A stretch of 64,000 nucleotides of DNA from an uncultured Bacteroidales bacterium. GTDB taxonomy: Bacteria > Bacteroidota > Bacteroidia > Bacteroidales > Bacteroidaceae. The position numbers and the translations under genes are program-made. The stretch lies in the NCBI GenBank assembly GCA_902778625.1, contig CACYYM010000005.1:180535-244534 (forward strand), in the 5' to 3' direction. The notes below the pieces were generated by a model. The model did no database searches. It was not told the DNA's origin and saw nothing but the letters and a program-made list of their open reading frames with translations. Of this stretch, positions 41,750-50,018 are shown in pieces. Every line of letters starts with the position of its first letter. Position 1 is the first letter of the stretch.

Positions 41750-42370
41750 TTATTCTTCTACAACACCCTTCTTTGTGGCAAATGCATCCATGAAGCCTGC
41801 GAAGATTGCTTCCACGCGATCAACGGTCAGACGACGGAACTTGCCACTCTTCGGATAAAGTTTGGTGCCCTTCTTGTTCACGGCTTCCTTGTCGGTAATC
41901 CATTCCTCGGCCCTATAGTTCACGCCATTCTTGCCGTCCATGTCCTCGTTGTAGTAGTACGAAATCTGTGTGATGGTGAGGCTCACCTTCTGTCCCTTGA
42001 CTTCGGCACTCAGCATATAACGGAAGCGAGTACGGTCGAGGCTAATAATAGGAATGCGTTTGAAGGTCATGTATTCCTCGATGCGAGCCACGATTGTACC
42101 TTCTCCCTTCTCTTCCGAGATGATACGAGTGTAGGGTTGTGACTTGTCGTGAATGGCATCGGAAATGAGGGGGTTGTTGATGTGAGCAAGTAAAACGTCA
42201 TAGATTTGTTGCTCGTTCTTGTCAGTGACGCTGAAGTTCTTTTGGAACGTAACGATTCCATTCACCTCAGGCACTACGCCAAGCAGGTACTTGGGATTCT
42301 TGTCGTCCTTGTGAGCCATTAGGCAAAGGGGTAAGCACAAAAGTGCTGCAAATAGAATTCGATGTTTCAT
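41750..42370 (-). CDS. DUF4468 domain secreted protein
   Basis: A 206-residue exported protein (signal peptide ending LCLMAH). It matches the Bacteroidales DUF4468 pattern: VPEVNGIVTFQKNFSV near residues 32-50, then a beta-rich middle with ISEEKGEGTIVARIEEYMTF and RYMLSAEVKGQKVSLTITQI. The function of the family is unknown. It sits between the MacB-like permease (19 bp) and GH43 (10 bp). Confidence 0.8.
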   Translation of the reverse strand: MKHRILFAALLCLPLCLMAHKDDKNPKYLLGVVPEVNGIVTFQKNFSVTDKNEQQIYDVLLAHINNPLISDAIHDKSQPYTRIISEEKGEGTIVARIEEYMTFKRIPIISLDRTRFRYMLSAEVKGQKVSLTITQISYYYNEDMDGKNGVNYRAEEWITDKEAVNKKGTKLYPKSGKFRRLTVDRVEAIFAGFMDAFATKKGVVEE

Positions 42371-42389
42371 AGTAGTATGTATTTTGTTT

Positions 42390-43613
42390 TTATTCGTATC
42401 TTATCGCTTCAATCGGGTCCATGAGGGCTGCTTTTCGGGCAGGAACGTAGCCAAAGAAGATGCCAATGAAGGCACAGATGCAGAAACTGAGGCCCACGCT
42501 CCAGAAGGGCACGCTGCTGGGCATCATCAGCACATTGCTTGCCAACCAGCTCCCTCCATACCCGAGTGCTACGCCAAGGAAGGCTCCCGTAAGCGATATC
42601 ATGACACTCTCGATGAGGAACTGACTCATGATGTCTATGCCTCTTGCACCTACACTCATGCGCAATCCGATTTCCTTTGTTCGTTCGGTTACGCTGACGA
42701 GCATGATGTTCATGATGCCTATGCCAGCCACCAAAAGCGAGAATGCTGCCGCAACAACAAGGATGAGCGTGATAGTATCCATCGTTGTGGACATCGTTTC
42801 CATCCATTCCGCTTGCGAACGAATCGTGAAGTCATCTTCTGCATCATCCTTTAGCTTATGGTTCCTACGCAGTATTCCTGTCACTTCCTCAATGGCCTTG
42901 TCGCTCAGTTCTTCTGTCAGGGCGCTCATCACGATGCTGCTGAAGAAGGTTTGTGCCGCGATGCGTTTCATCACGGTCGTGTAGGGAGCAATCATTACGT
43001 TATCCTGATCCATGCCCCAATTATTGTAGCCTTTGGACTTCAGGACGCCCACGATGCGGAACGGAATACTTTTGAAGCGGATGACCTTGCCGACGCAATC
43101 GGCATCCTCGCTGCCGAAGAGTTCCTTCACGATAGTGGTTCCAACGACACACACCTTGGCGCTCTTCAGTACGTCTTCTTCCGTAAAGCAGTCGCCACTC
43201 TTGATGTCCCAGAGCTTGATGGTCATGTAGTCGGGGCTTTCGCCGTACATCGTGCTGTTGGTATTCTTGGAGCCATAGATGACTTGGCCGCCGCTGGTCA
43301 CTTCCGGACTGACGTGCGTGACGAGGGTTGCCTCGTTGAGGATGCTCTCGTAGTCAGCCTGTTTGAGCGTTTGCATGGCCGATGGATCCAGACGGACGCC
43401 GCCTCGCATCTCGCCGCCGGGGCGGATGGTGAGCAGGTTGGTGCCCATCTTGCTCAGGTCTTCGCGGATGCTTTGCTTCGAGCCCTGTCCGATAGCCATC
43501 ATGATGATGACCGCCGCCACACCGATGATGATGCCAAGCATGCTCAGGAAGGAGCGGAACTTGTTGCTCATGATGGCCGTCATGGCGACTTTCAATAGGT
43601 TAGTTATGCTCAT
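42390..43613 (-). CDS. ABC transporter permease, MacB/FtsX type
   Basis: A 407-residue mechanotransmitting permease of the type VII ABC family. One N-terminal helix (NKFRSFLSMLGIIIGVAAVI) is followed by a large periplasmic domain (about residues 45-275) and three C-terminal helices starting with ILVVAAAFSLLVAGIGIMNI and the FtsX-type VSVTERTKEIGLRMSVGAR loop. With the separate ATPase, MacA-like adaptor and TolC-like channel just upstream it would form a tripartite exporter for peptides, lipids or macrolides. Unlike E. coli MacB, ATPase and permease are separate, and a 22-bp array of about 88 bp lies between their genes. Confidence 0.92.
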   Translation of the reverse strand: MSITNLLKVAMTAIMSNKFRSFLSMLGIIIGVAAVIIMMAIGQGSKQSIREDLSKMGTNLLTIRPGGEMRGGVRLDPSAMQTLKQADYESILNEATLVTHVSPEVTSGGQVIYGSKNTNSTMYGESPDYMTIKLWDIKSGDCFTEEDVLKSAKVCVVGTTIVKELFGSEDADCVGKVIRFKSIPFRIVGVLKSKGYNNWGMDQDNVMIAPYTTVMKRIAAQTFFSSIVMSALTEELSDKAIEEVTGILRRNHKLKDDAEDDFTIRSQAEWMETMSTTMDTITLILVVAAAFSLLVAGIGIMNIMLVSVTERTKEIGLRMSVGARGIDIMSQFLIESVMISLTGAFLGVALGYGGSWLASNVLMMPSSVPFWSVGLSFCICAFIGIFFGYVPARKAALMDPIEAIRYE

Positions 43614-43652
43614 TTGTTCATTTACGATTTATCATTTATCGTTTACCATTTT

Positions 43653-43740
43653 CAATCCCCGCGTGCGGCGATTTAATTTCCGCGTGCGGCGTTGGCAATT
43701 TCCGCGTGCGGCGATTGCAATCCCCGCGTGCGGCGTTTTT
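43653..43740. repeat. GC-rich 22-bp tandem array (four units) inside an operon
   Basis: Cores CCGCGTGCGG at 43659, 43680, 43702 and 43724 (spacing 21, 22, 22). It separates the MacB-like ATPase and permease genes and ends right at the ATPase stop codon. Confidence 0.92.
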
Positions 43741-44499
43741 TTACTCGTCGTTGTTACTTGGCAAAGCAGCCAGTGCAACTTGGGCATCGAGGATGTTTGT
43801 GTTCTCTTTGTCGTCACAGATCTTTCCGTCGCGCAGCATGATGTTGCGGCTGCTGTATTGCGCTATCTCGGGGTTGTGAGTGACGAAGATGATGGTACGA
43901 CCTTGCCTGTGCAATTCCTGGAAGAGGCAGAGAATCTCGAACGAGGTGTGCGTGTCGAGGTTACCTGTCGCTTCGTCGGCCAGGATGACGGCTGGGTTGT
44001 TGACCAACGCTCTTGCGATGGCGACACGCTGCATCTGTCCGCCAGACATCTGATTGCTCTTGTGGTCGAGCCGGTCGCCAAGCCCCACAGCCTGCAGCGC
44101 CTTGATGGCCGCCTCTCTGCGCTGTCGTGCGTTGTACGTCTTGTTGTACATCAAGGGCAACTCCACGTTTTCTACTGCGGTCGTCTTGGCAAGCAAGTTG
44201 TAGTTCTGGAAGATGAATCCTATCTTGCGATTGCGGAGGACTGCCCTTTCGCTGCGACGCATCTTGCGGACAGGAACGCCATCCAGGATGTACTCACCGC
44301 TGGTAGGTGTGTCGAGGCAACCAAGCTGGTTGAGCAACGTGCTCTTGCCAGAGCCCGAAGTACCCATGATGGTTACGAACTCGCCCTCGTGTATCTTGAA
44401 GCTGACACCTCGGAGCGCCTTCACCACTTCGCTGCCTACATGGAACTCGCGACGCACGTCTCGCAGCTCGATGACGACCTTTCTGTCGTTCTTATCCAT
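43741..44499 (-). CDS. ABC transporter ATPase, MacB/LolD type
   Basis: A 252-residue cytoplasmic ATPase. Walker A GTSGSGKST near residue 40, Q-loop FIFQNYNLL, signature MSGGQMQRVAIARALV, Walker B VILADEATGNLD and the switch His in IIFVTHNPE are all intact. It energises the permease encoded after the repeat array. Its ATG shares one base with the macA stop (TAATG), so translation is coupled to the adaptor. Confidence 0.95.
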   Translation of the reverse strand: MDKNDRKVVIELRDVRREFHVGSEVVKALRGVSFKIHEGEFVTIMGTSGSGKSTLLNQLGCLDTPTSGEYILDGVPVRKMRRSERAVLRNRKIGFIFQNYNLLAKTTAVENVELPLMYNKTYNARQRREAAIKALQAVGLGDRLDHKSNQMSGGQMQRVAIARALVNNPAVILADEATGNLDTHTSFEILCLFQELHRQGRTIIFVTHNPEIAQYSSRNIMLRDGKICDDKENTNILDAQVALAALPSNNDE

Positions 44500-45671
44500 T
44501 ATTGTTTCTTCTTGTCTTTCTCGTTGTTTCTGTTCCTTGGCTTAGGCATGAAGGGGTTGCTCTGCTGCTGTGCCTCTTCTTCGAGCTCGTTGCTCTGCAC
44601 ATCGATGATGACCTTTGTGCCTGCCGTCAAACCGTTCGTCACCTGCGTCAGCGTGCCGTTCGTGACGCCAGTCTGTATCGCGATGGCTTTGAGGTTGGGG
44701 CCTTCCTTTGTCCAAACCTTCATTGGACTCTCCACGTCCGTAATTGTTTCGCCTTCGTTGAGCATTGCCTCGTTGGGCTTGAAGCGGAGAGCCTTGCTGG
44801 GAATGGCAAGCACGCCAGGCATCTCGAGTGTGTAGATGTTGACGTTTGCCGTGAGGCCCGGCTTGAGCTTGAGGTCCTGGTTGGGTGCGCTGATGACCAC
44901 TTCGTAGGTCACAACATTGCTCTCTGTCGTGGGTTGCTGACGAACCTGGGTCACGGCGCCTTCGAAGGTATCGTTGGGGAAAGCATCGACCGTGAAGCTG
45001 ACGCGCTGTCCTTCCTTCACTTCGCCTATGTCTGCCTCGTCCACATCAGCAATCACTCGCATATCGGTCAGGTCCTTGGCAATCGTGAAGAGCGTCGGCG
45101 TGTTGAAGCTCGAAGCGACGGTCTGTCCTTCTTCCACCTCCTTCTTCAGCACGACGCCGTCGATGGGGCTGGTGATGGTGGCATAGCCGAGGTTTGTCTG
45201 TGCCTTCTTGACGCTTTCTCTTTGATGAGTAACTGTCTGCTGCGCCTTGATGTATGACAGGCGAGCCTGCTCGAAGTCGTTGGCCGAGATGAGGCCTTTG
45301 TCGTAGAGCGCCTTGAAGCGTTCGTAGTTCGTCTTCTGATAATCGAGGTCGCTTTGTGCGCTCTTCAGGTTGGCCTGTGCGCTGCTGAGCTCGCTCATGA
45401 GGTTCGTGCGGTCCAGTTCTGCGATGATCTGGCCTGCCTTGACCACGCTGTTGTAGTCGACATAGAGCTTGCTGACGATGCCGCTGACCTGTGTGCCGAC
45501 ATCAACGCTCGTCACGGGCTCGATGGTGCCGGTTGCCGTTACGCTTGTCGTGACGTCTTGTACTGCTGCCTCTGCCTCGGTGTAGGTGAACTCTATCTTC
45601 TTGCTGCAGCTGCTCACGATGCTTGCTGCCAGTGCCAGCATCGTTGCTTTGATGAATGTATGCTTTCTCAT
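44499..45671 (-). CDS. MacA-like periplasmic adaptor lipoprotein
   Basis: A 390-residue membrane fusion protein. It has a lipobox (ASIVSSCS), then TATGTIEPVTSVDVGTQVSG of the MacA group, a coiled-coil hairpin at about residues 95-175, the second lipoyl half TITSPIDGVVLKKEVEEGQT and beta-barrel domains. It links the MacB-like pump to the TolC-like channel encoded just upstream. The C-terminus is rich in Asn, Lys and Gln. Confidence 0.94.
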   Translation of the reverse strand: MRKHTFIKATMLALAASIVSSCSKKIEFTYTEAEAAVQDVTTSVTATGTIEPVTSVDVGTQVSGIVSKLYVDYNSVVKAGQIIAELDRTNLMSELSSAQANLKSAQSDLDYQKTNYERFKALYDKGLISANDFEQARLSYIKAQQTVTHQRESVKKAQTNLGYATITSPIDGVVLKKEVEEGQTVASSFNTPTLFTIAKDLTDMRVIADVDEADIGEVKEGQRVSFTVDAFPNDTFEGAVTQVRQQPTTESNVVTYEVVISAPNQDLKLKPGLTANVNIYTLEMPGVLAIPSKALRFKPNEAMLNEGETITDVESPMKVWTKEGPNLKAIAIQTGVTNGTLTQVTNGLTAGTKVIIDVQSNELEEEAQQQSNPFMPKPRNRNNEKDKKKQ

Positions 45672-45694
45672 CTTATATTATATATAATGTGTAC

Positions 45695-47026
45695 TTAAAG
45701 TTCGATCTTCTCTCCCGTGTAGAACTTGAGGAGTTGTATGTTGAGCAGGGCCATGTACTTGCTTTGCAGCATATCTTGCTCTGCGCTGATGACGTTGTCG
45801 CGGCCTTGCAGCACGTCCACGGTGTTCTTCAAGCCGTTCTGGAACTGCTCGTTCAGGAGTTCGTAGCTTGCCTCCTGACTCTTGACGCGGCTCTTGGCGG
45901 CAATGTAGTTCTGCTGGCCGCTGTTGGCATTGAGCCAGTACTGCTCGATGGTGCTGGAGAGCGCGTTCTTCCTGTCTTGCAGGTCGAGCTTCGAGGAGAG
46001 CTGCTGCAGTTTTGCCGTCTTGACGTTCGACATGTTGCGACGGTTGTCGAAGATGGGCACGCTGAAGTTGAGGCCGGCACTCATGTTGAGGTTCGTCTTC
46101 ATCTGTTCGCCCCAGCCATTGCTGCTACCTGTCGAGTGGTTACTGCCGAGGCTTGCACTTGCGCCGATGGTAGGGTAGAAGCCGCGTTTGGCAATGTCGA
46201 GTTGCATGTCGGCCGCCTCGATGCTGAGCTCGGCACTCTTTATCTCGGGACGCATCTCGAGTGCTTTGGCGTAGGCCTCCTGGGCGCTTGGCACGAGGGC
46301 AAGCACCTGCTCGTCAGAGGGGATGTGGCCTGCCACGTCGAAGGGCGTGTTGAGGTCGAGTTCGAGGAGAGCCTTGAGCTGACGGATGTAGTTGGCAAGC
46401 TGCGTCTCGGTGTTAACGACGGCGTACTTCGCGCTGCTCAACTGTGCTTCGAGCTGCACGACGTCGGCCTTTGCCATCTGCCCCTGGTTCATCATCTCCA
46501 CGCCGCGGTCGTATTGGCTTTGAGCGGTGGTGAGCAGCAGTTCGTTGACTCGCTTGGCTTCCTTCGTGTACATAATTTGCACGTAGAGCTGCGCTATCTG
46601 TTCTTGAATGGTGAGCTCGCTCTGTTCTGTCGTGAGGGCAGAGATGCGGTTCTGCAGCTCCTGAGCCTTGATGTTCTTGTAGTTGATGCCGCCATTCCAG
46701 AGTGTGACGTTCGCGTTGAGTCCGTAGGTGCCTTGATAGGTGACGTTGCTGCGCGTGCTTGTCACCTGGTCGCCTTGCACGACAGCCATTACCTCGGTAA
46801 ATGGCCTGTAGCCCATGCCTTGGTTCGTACTGAAGCTGAGGCTGGGGAAGAGTGCGCCCTTGTCTTGCCAGAGGCTCACCTCGCCACGTTCTTCGCTGAT
46901 GCGGTTCTTCTGCACCTGAATGTTGTGCTTCAGCGCATAGTCCAGGCAGTCCTGCAGCGTCCATGCCTGCTGGGCAGAGGCCGTCCCTGCGAGGAGCATC
47001 AAAAGTAGTAATGTTCTGATTCTCAT
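45695..47026 (-). CDS. TolC family outer membrane channel
   Basis: A 443-residue outer membrane efflux protein with signal peptide (MLLAGTASAQQ) and no lipobox. It shows WTLQDCLDYALKHNIQVQ, the repeated long helices, and GLNFSVPIFDNRRNMSNVKT, all family marks. First gene of the tripartite exporter (channel, adaptor, ATPase, permease); it starts 13 bp after a glycosyltransferase gene. Confidence 0.93.
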   Translation of the reverse strand: MRIRTLLLLMLLAGTASAQQAWTLQDCLDYALKHNIQVQKNRISEERGEVSLWQDKGALFPSLSFSTNQGMGYRPFTEVMAVVQGDQVTSTRSNVTYQGTYGLNANVTLWNGGINYKNIKAQELQNRISALTTEQSELTIQEQIAQLYVQIMYTKEAKRVNELLLTTAQSQYDRGVEMMNQGQMAKADVVQLEAQLSSAKYAVVNTETQLANYIRQLKALLELDLNTPFDVAGHIPSDEQVLALVPSAQEAYAKALEMRPEIKSAELSIEAADMQLDIAKRGFYPTIGASASLGSNHSTGSSNGWGEQMKTNLNMSAGLNFSVPIFDNRRNMSNVKTAKLQQLSSKLDLQDRKNALSSTIEQYWLNANSGQQNYIAAKSRVKSQEASYELLNEQFQNGLKNTVDVLQGRDNVISAEQDMLQSKYMALLNIQLLKFYTGEKIEL

Positions 47027-47039
47027 ATCGTCTTATTAT

Positions 47040-48053
47040 CTACATTCCTAAATCTCTGTATGTAACGTGTCGCTTACCATAGTATTCCCAAAGGAGGTTC
47101 GTCGGCGAGAGTATCTTGTCGTATGGTACGACTGTCGCAGCCAGATTCCTGTCCCTGTCTGCCTTGAAGTCTTTTTGTATGCGACGGAAGTCGAGGTGTG
47201 CCTTAAGGACAGCCTTGCAGGCAGCCCAGTGGCAGCCGACGAGGAAGTGGAGTGCAGCAGCCGCATCGAGCAGGCGGCGCCAATGCATCACCTTGCCGAA
47301 CCTCTCCTCCGGCATGTTCTTGTAGAGGAGCAGCAGATTGTTGCGGAAGTTGAGGTAAGCTTTCTGCGGACTCTCTTTGGGAAGCGTGCCCCCGCCGACG
47401 TGATAGACCACGCTCTCAGGGATGCAGGCAATCTTGTAGCCGCGACTGCGGAGGCGCCAGCAGAGGTCAATCTCCTCCTGATGCGCGAAGAAGCGTGCAT
47501 CCAGTCCGCCTGCCTCCAGATAGACGTCGCGACGAATCAGCAAGGCAGCGCCAGTGGCCCAGGCTATGGTGGCAATCGAGTCGTACTGGCCCTCGTCGCG
47601 TTCCACCGTACCGAGGATGCGTCCTCGGCAGAAAGGGAAGCCCAGCCGGTCGATGTAGCCGCCACAGGCTCCTGCGTATTCCAGCATGTCGGGCGCCCAC
47701 TCGCAGCGTATCTTGGGCTGGCAGGCAGCCACTTCTGGGTGCGCCTTCATGTAGTCGAGCATCGGTCGTAGCCAGCCTTCCTCCAAGCGGACATCGCTAT
47801 TGAGCAGCAGGCAGAGGTCGCACTCCACCTCAGCGATGGCTTTGTTGTAGCCTTCGGCAAAGCCGTAGTTGCGGTCGAAGACAAGTGTGCGGATGTAGGG
47901 GAACTGCTCGGCCATCAGTTTGAGCGAGCCATCGCTGCTGCCGTTGTCGGCCACGACAACCTCCGCCTCGGGCGAGTGCTCGATGACGGAAGGCAGGAAG
48001 CGACGCAACATCTCTTCGCCGTTCCAGTTGAGTATGACGATGGCCAACTTCAT
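47040..48053 (-). CDS. Glycosyltransferase family 2 (rhamnosyltransferase-like)
   Basis: A 337-residue GT-A glycosyltransferase. Family marks are LAIVILNWNGEEMLRRFLPS, VVADNGSSDGSL, NYGFAEGYNKAI and LLLNSDVRLEEGWL with its metal-binding DxD variant (SDV), followed by FAHQEEIDLCWRLRSRGY. The C-terminal region is basic with a hydrophobic stretch that may sit on the membrane. It lies 20 bp after mtaB. The acceptor is unknown; relatives add rhamnose or other sugars to cell-surface polysaccharide. Confidence 0.9.
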   Translation of the reverse strand: MKLAIVILNWNGEEMLRRFLPSVIEHSPEAEVVVADNGSSDGSLKLMAEQFPYIRTLVFDRNYGFAEGYNKAIAEVECDLCLLLNSDVRLEEGWLRPMLDYMKAHPEVAACQPKIRCEWAPDMLEYAGACGGYIDRLGFPFCRGRILGTVERDEGQYDSIATIAWATGAALLIRRDVYLEAGGLDARFFAHQEEIDLCWRLRSRGYKIACIPESVVYHVGGGTLPKESPQKAYLNFRNNLLLLYKNMPEERFGKVMHWRRLLDAAAALHFLVGCHWAACKAVLKAHLDFRRIQKDFKADRDRNLAATVVPYDKILSPTNLLWEYYGKRHVTYRDLGM

Positions 48054-48073
48054 GCTAATTCATAATTCATAAT

Positions 48074-49378
48074 TCATAGTTCATAATTGAGAGAGACAGT
48101 TCCTGTCAGGGCGTCTCCCTTTTCGTTCCATTCGCCGAGCGCGACGGGGACGATGGTGTTGTCAAGCCCCTTTGCCTGCACTTCCACACGGATGTAGTTG
48201 TCGGTGAAGCCGTGCAGTATGCCGGTGCTTTTGCTGTGCTCCAGCAGGACGGGTCGTGTCTGCCCCTTATATATATTATAATATGTATGCAGTTTCTCTT
48301 CGCTGAGCGAGAGGATTTGCTGGCTGCGTTCGTGTTTCTGCTTGGGCGACACCTTGCCGGGTATCTGCAGTGCCTTGGTGCCTGGGCGTTCGCTGTAGCT
48401 GAACACGTGGTACTGGCTGACGGGCAGTGCCTGCATGAAGTCATAGGCCTGGGCAAACAGTTCGTCTGTCTCGCCACGCATGCCCACGATGACGTCCACG
48501 CCGATGAAGGCGTCGGGGATGTATTTGCGCACCTCGTCTATCTTCTGTGCGAAGAACTTTGTGTCGTAGCGCCGATGCATGAGGCGGAGCACCTCGTCGC
48601 TGCCGCTTTGCAGCGGGATGTGGAAGTGCGGCATGAAGGCTCGGCTCTGGCTGCAGAAGCGGATGATGTCTTCTGTGAGCAGGTTGGGCTCGATGCTGCT
48701 GATGCGGTAGCGCTGGATGCCTTCCACGCGGTCGAGTGCCTGTAGTAGGTCGATGAAGCGTTCGCCTGTCGTCTTGCCGAAGTCGCCTGTATTGACGCCG
48801 GTCAGCACGATTTCCTTGCCGCCTTGCCTTGCTGCGCCTTCTGCCTGCTCCACGAGCGATGCGATGCTGCCGTTCCTGCTCCGCCCTCTGGCAAAGGGAA
48901 TGGTGCAGTAGGTGCAGAAGTAGTCGCAGCCGTCCTGTACCTTCAGGAAGAAGCGCGTCCGTTCGCCTCGTGCACAAGCAGGCACGAAAGGCTGGGCTTT
49001 GGGAGTCTCTGTCTCCGTGATAACGTTATTATGAAATAACGAAATGACGTTGTTCAGCAGTCCCTCTTTCCCCACCACGATATCCACTCCTTCGAGTGCG
49101 GCAAGTTTCTCCGGGTGCAACTGTGCGTAGCATCCTGTGACGACGATGTGTGCCTCTGGATGTTTACGATGCAACTTGCTGATGGCTTGGCGGCTCTTGC
49201 TGTCGGCCACCTCTGTGACGCTGCAAGTGTTCACGATGCAGATGTCGGCCACCTCGCCATTCCGGGCAGTCTCCACACCGGCAGCTTCCATTTGCTGCTG
49301 TATGGTGCTTGTCTCGGCGAAGTTCAGCTTGCAGCCGAGTGTCAGATAGACCGCCTTTTTACCTTTTAACGCATTCAC
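48074..49378 (-). CDS. mtaB: tRNA t6A37 methylthiotransferase MtaB
   Basis: Radical SAM enzyme that methylthiolates N6-threonylcarbamoyladenosine at position 37 of tRNAs. The N-terminal UPF0004 domain has YLTLGCKLNFAETS, the radical SAM cluster motif is CDYFCTYC near residue 150, and a TRAM-like end is present. I prefer the GTG at 49376-49378 because an exact -7 box (TATCTTTG) at 49383-49390 lies inside the longer frame. With this start the transcript would be nearly leaderless. An ATG at 49403-49405 is the alternative. The last residues (LNYEL) are encoded by an ATTCATA microsatellite. Confidence 0.92.
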   Translation of the reverse strand: MNALKGKKAVYLTLGCKLNFAETSTIQQQMEAAGVETARNGEVADICIVNTCSVTEVADSKSRQAISKLHRKHPEAHIVVTGCYAQLHPEKLAALEGVDIVVGKEGLLNNVISLFHNNVITETETPKAQPFVPACARGERTRFFLKVQDGCDYFCTYCTIPFARGRSRNGSIASLVEQAEGAARQGGKEIVLTGVNTGDFGKTTGERFIDLLQALDRVEGIQRYRISSIEPNLLTEDIIRFCSQSRAFMPHFHIPLQSGSDEVLRLMHRRYDTKFFAQKIDEVRKYIPDAFIGVDVIVGMRGETDELFAQAYDFMQALPVSQYHVFSYSERPGTKALQIPGKVSPKQKHERSQQILSLSEEKLHTYYNIYKGQTRPVLLEHSKSTGILHGFTDNYIRVEVQAKGLDNTIVPVALGEWNEKGDALTGTVSLNYEL

Positions 49379-49382
49379 GCTG

Positions 49383-49390
49383 CAAAGATA
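49383..49390 (-). promoter_or_regulatory. -7 box of mtaB
   Basis: TATCTTTG on the minus strand, four bases before the preferred GTG start. The -33 region has no clear match. Confidence 0.45.
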
Positions 49391-49606
49391 AGAAAAATAA
49401 TTCATAGTTTGTCGCATGCGCGTCATATTTTATTGTTTCTTAAGATTATCAGGTTTGCAGTCTGCTACATGAGGCAAAATGTGCCTTTTGTGCATTTTCT
49501 CCCTCGTTTTTCACCTTTTTCAGCGTTGGAAGCCGACTTTTTCGGGCAAAAATGAAAAAAATGAAAAAAAGTTAGAGAAAGTTGCACGTATTTCGAAAAA
49601 TTGCCG

Positions 49607-49614
49607 TACCTTTG
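49607..49614 (+). promoter_or_regulatory. -7 box of the small lipoprotein gene
   Basis: TACCTTTG. TTGC at 49582-49585 could be the -33 element, but the 21-bp spacing is long. Confidence 0.6.
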
Positions 49615-49668
49615 CAGCGTTTTAATAAACAATTGATTGTTTTACAAGTTTTAAAAAGCAAAAAAGAA

Positions 49669-49851
49669 ATGAAAAAGTTAGCATTTTTGTTCGCAACTGT
49701 TGTTGCTGTATCTTTCGCATCTTGCGGTCAGAAGACAGAGCAGGCTACCTGCTGCGATAGCGACACTGTAGTTGTTGTTGAAGAGACAGTTGACACTTGC
49801 GCATGTGACACTTGCGCTTGCGACACTTGCGCTTGCCCCGTAGCTGAGTAA
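49669..49851 (+). CDS. Small cysteine-rich lipoprotein
   Basis: A 60-residue protein starting MKKLAFLFATVVAVSFASCG. The lipobox FASC would leave a mature lipoprotein of about 42 residues. I use the ATG at 49669, since the -7 box and an untranslated leader lie just before it. After the lipidated Cys there is a CC pair and a threefold CAC-T/P pattern (DTCACDTCACDTCACPVAE), giving eight more Cys, with acidic residues and Thr between. Such a density suggests metal binding or redox duty at the membrane surface, by analogy only. No homologue is recognised. It has its own promoter region and a strong terminator, so it is a stand-alone gene. Confidence 0.75.
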   Translation: MKKLAFLFATVVAVSFASCGQKTEQATCCDSDTVVVVEETVDTCACDTCACDTCACPVAE

Positions 49852-49879
49852 TCAACAGACGGACAAAAAAAGTCTCACG

Positions 49880-49913
49880 AGAGCCGTACCGATAGGTGCG
49901 GCTCTCTTTTTTT
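49880..49913 (+). terminator. Intrinsic terminator of the small lipoprotein gene
   Basis: AGAGCCG (49880-49886) pairs with CGGCTCT (49899-49905), and TACC/GGTG add a partial inner stem; CTTTTTTTT follows. Confidence 0.85.
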
Positions 49914-49929
49914 ACGTGCGGGAAGAAAA

Positions 49930-50012
49930 ACGCCGCAGGCGGGGATTAAATTTCCGCGTGCGGCGTTGGCAATTTCCGCGTGCGGCGATTCGAATCCCCG
50001 CAGGCGGCATTT
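49930..50012. repeat. GC-rich 22-bp tandem array (four units)
   Basis: Cores CCGCAGGCGG (49933), CCGCGTGCGG (49954, 49976) and CCGCAGGCGG (49998), spacing 21, 22, 22. It lies between convergent genes, 7 bp from the end of the giant surface protein gene. Confidence 0.92.
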
Positions 50013-50018
50013 CGTCTT

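Noticed and set aside
45656..47008. Long frame of 450 codons opposite the TolC-like gene
   Set aside because: Shadow of the channel gene; no motif and no promoter.
49582..49668. 29-residue extension of the small lipoprotein
   Set aside because: It overlaps the -7 box and hides the signal peptide; the ATG at 49669 is preferred.
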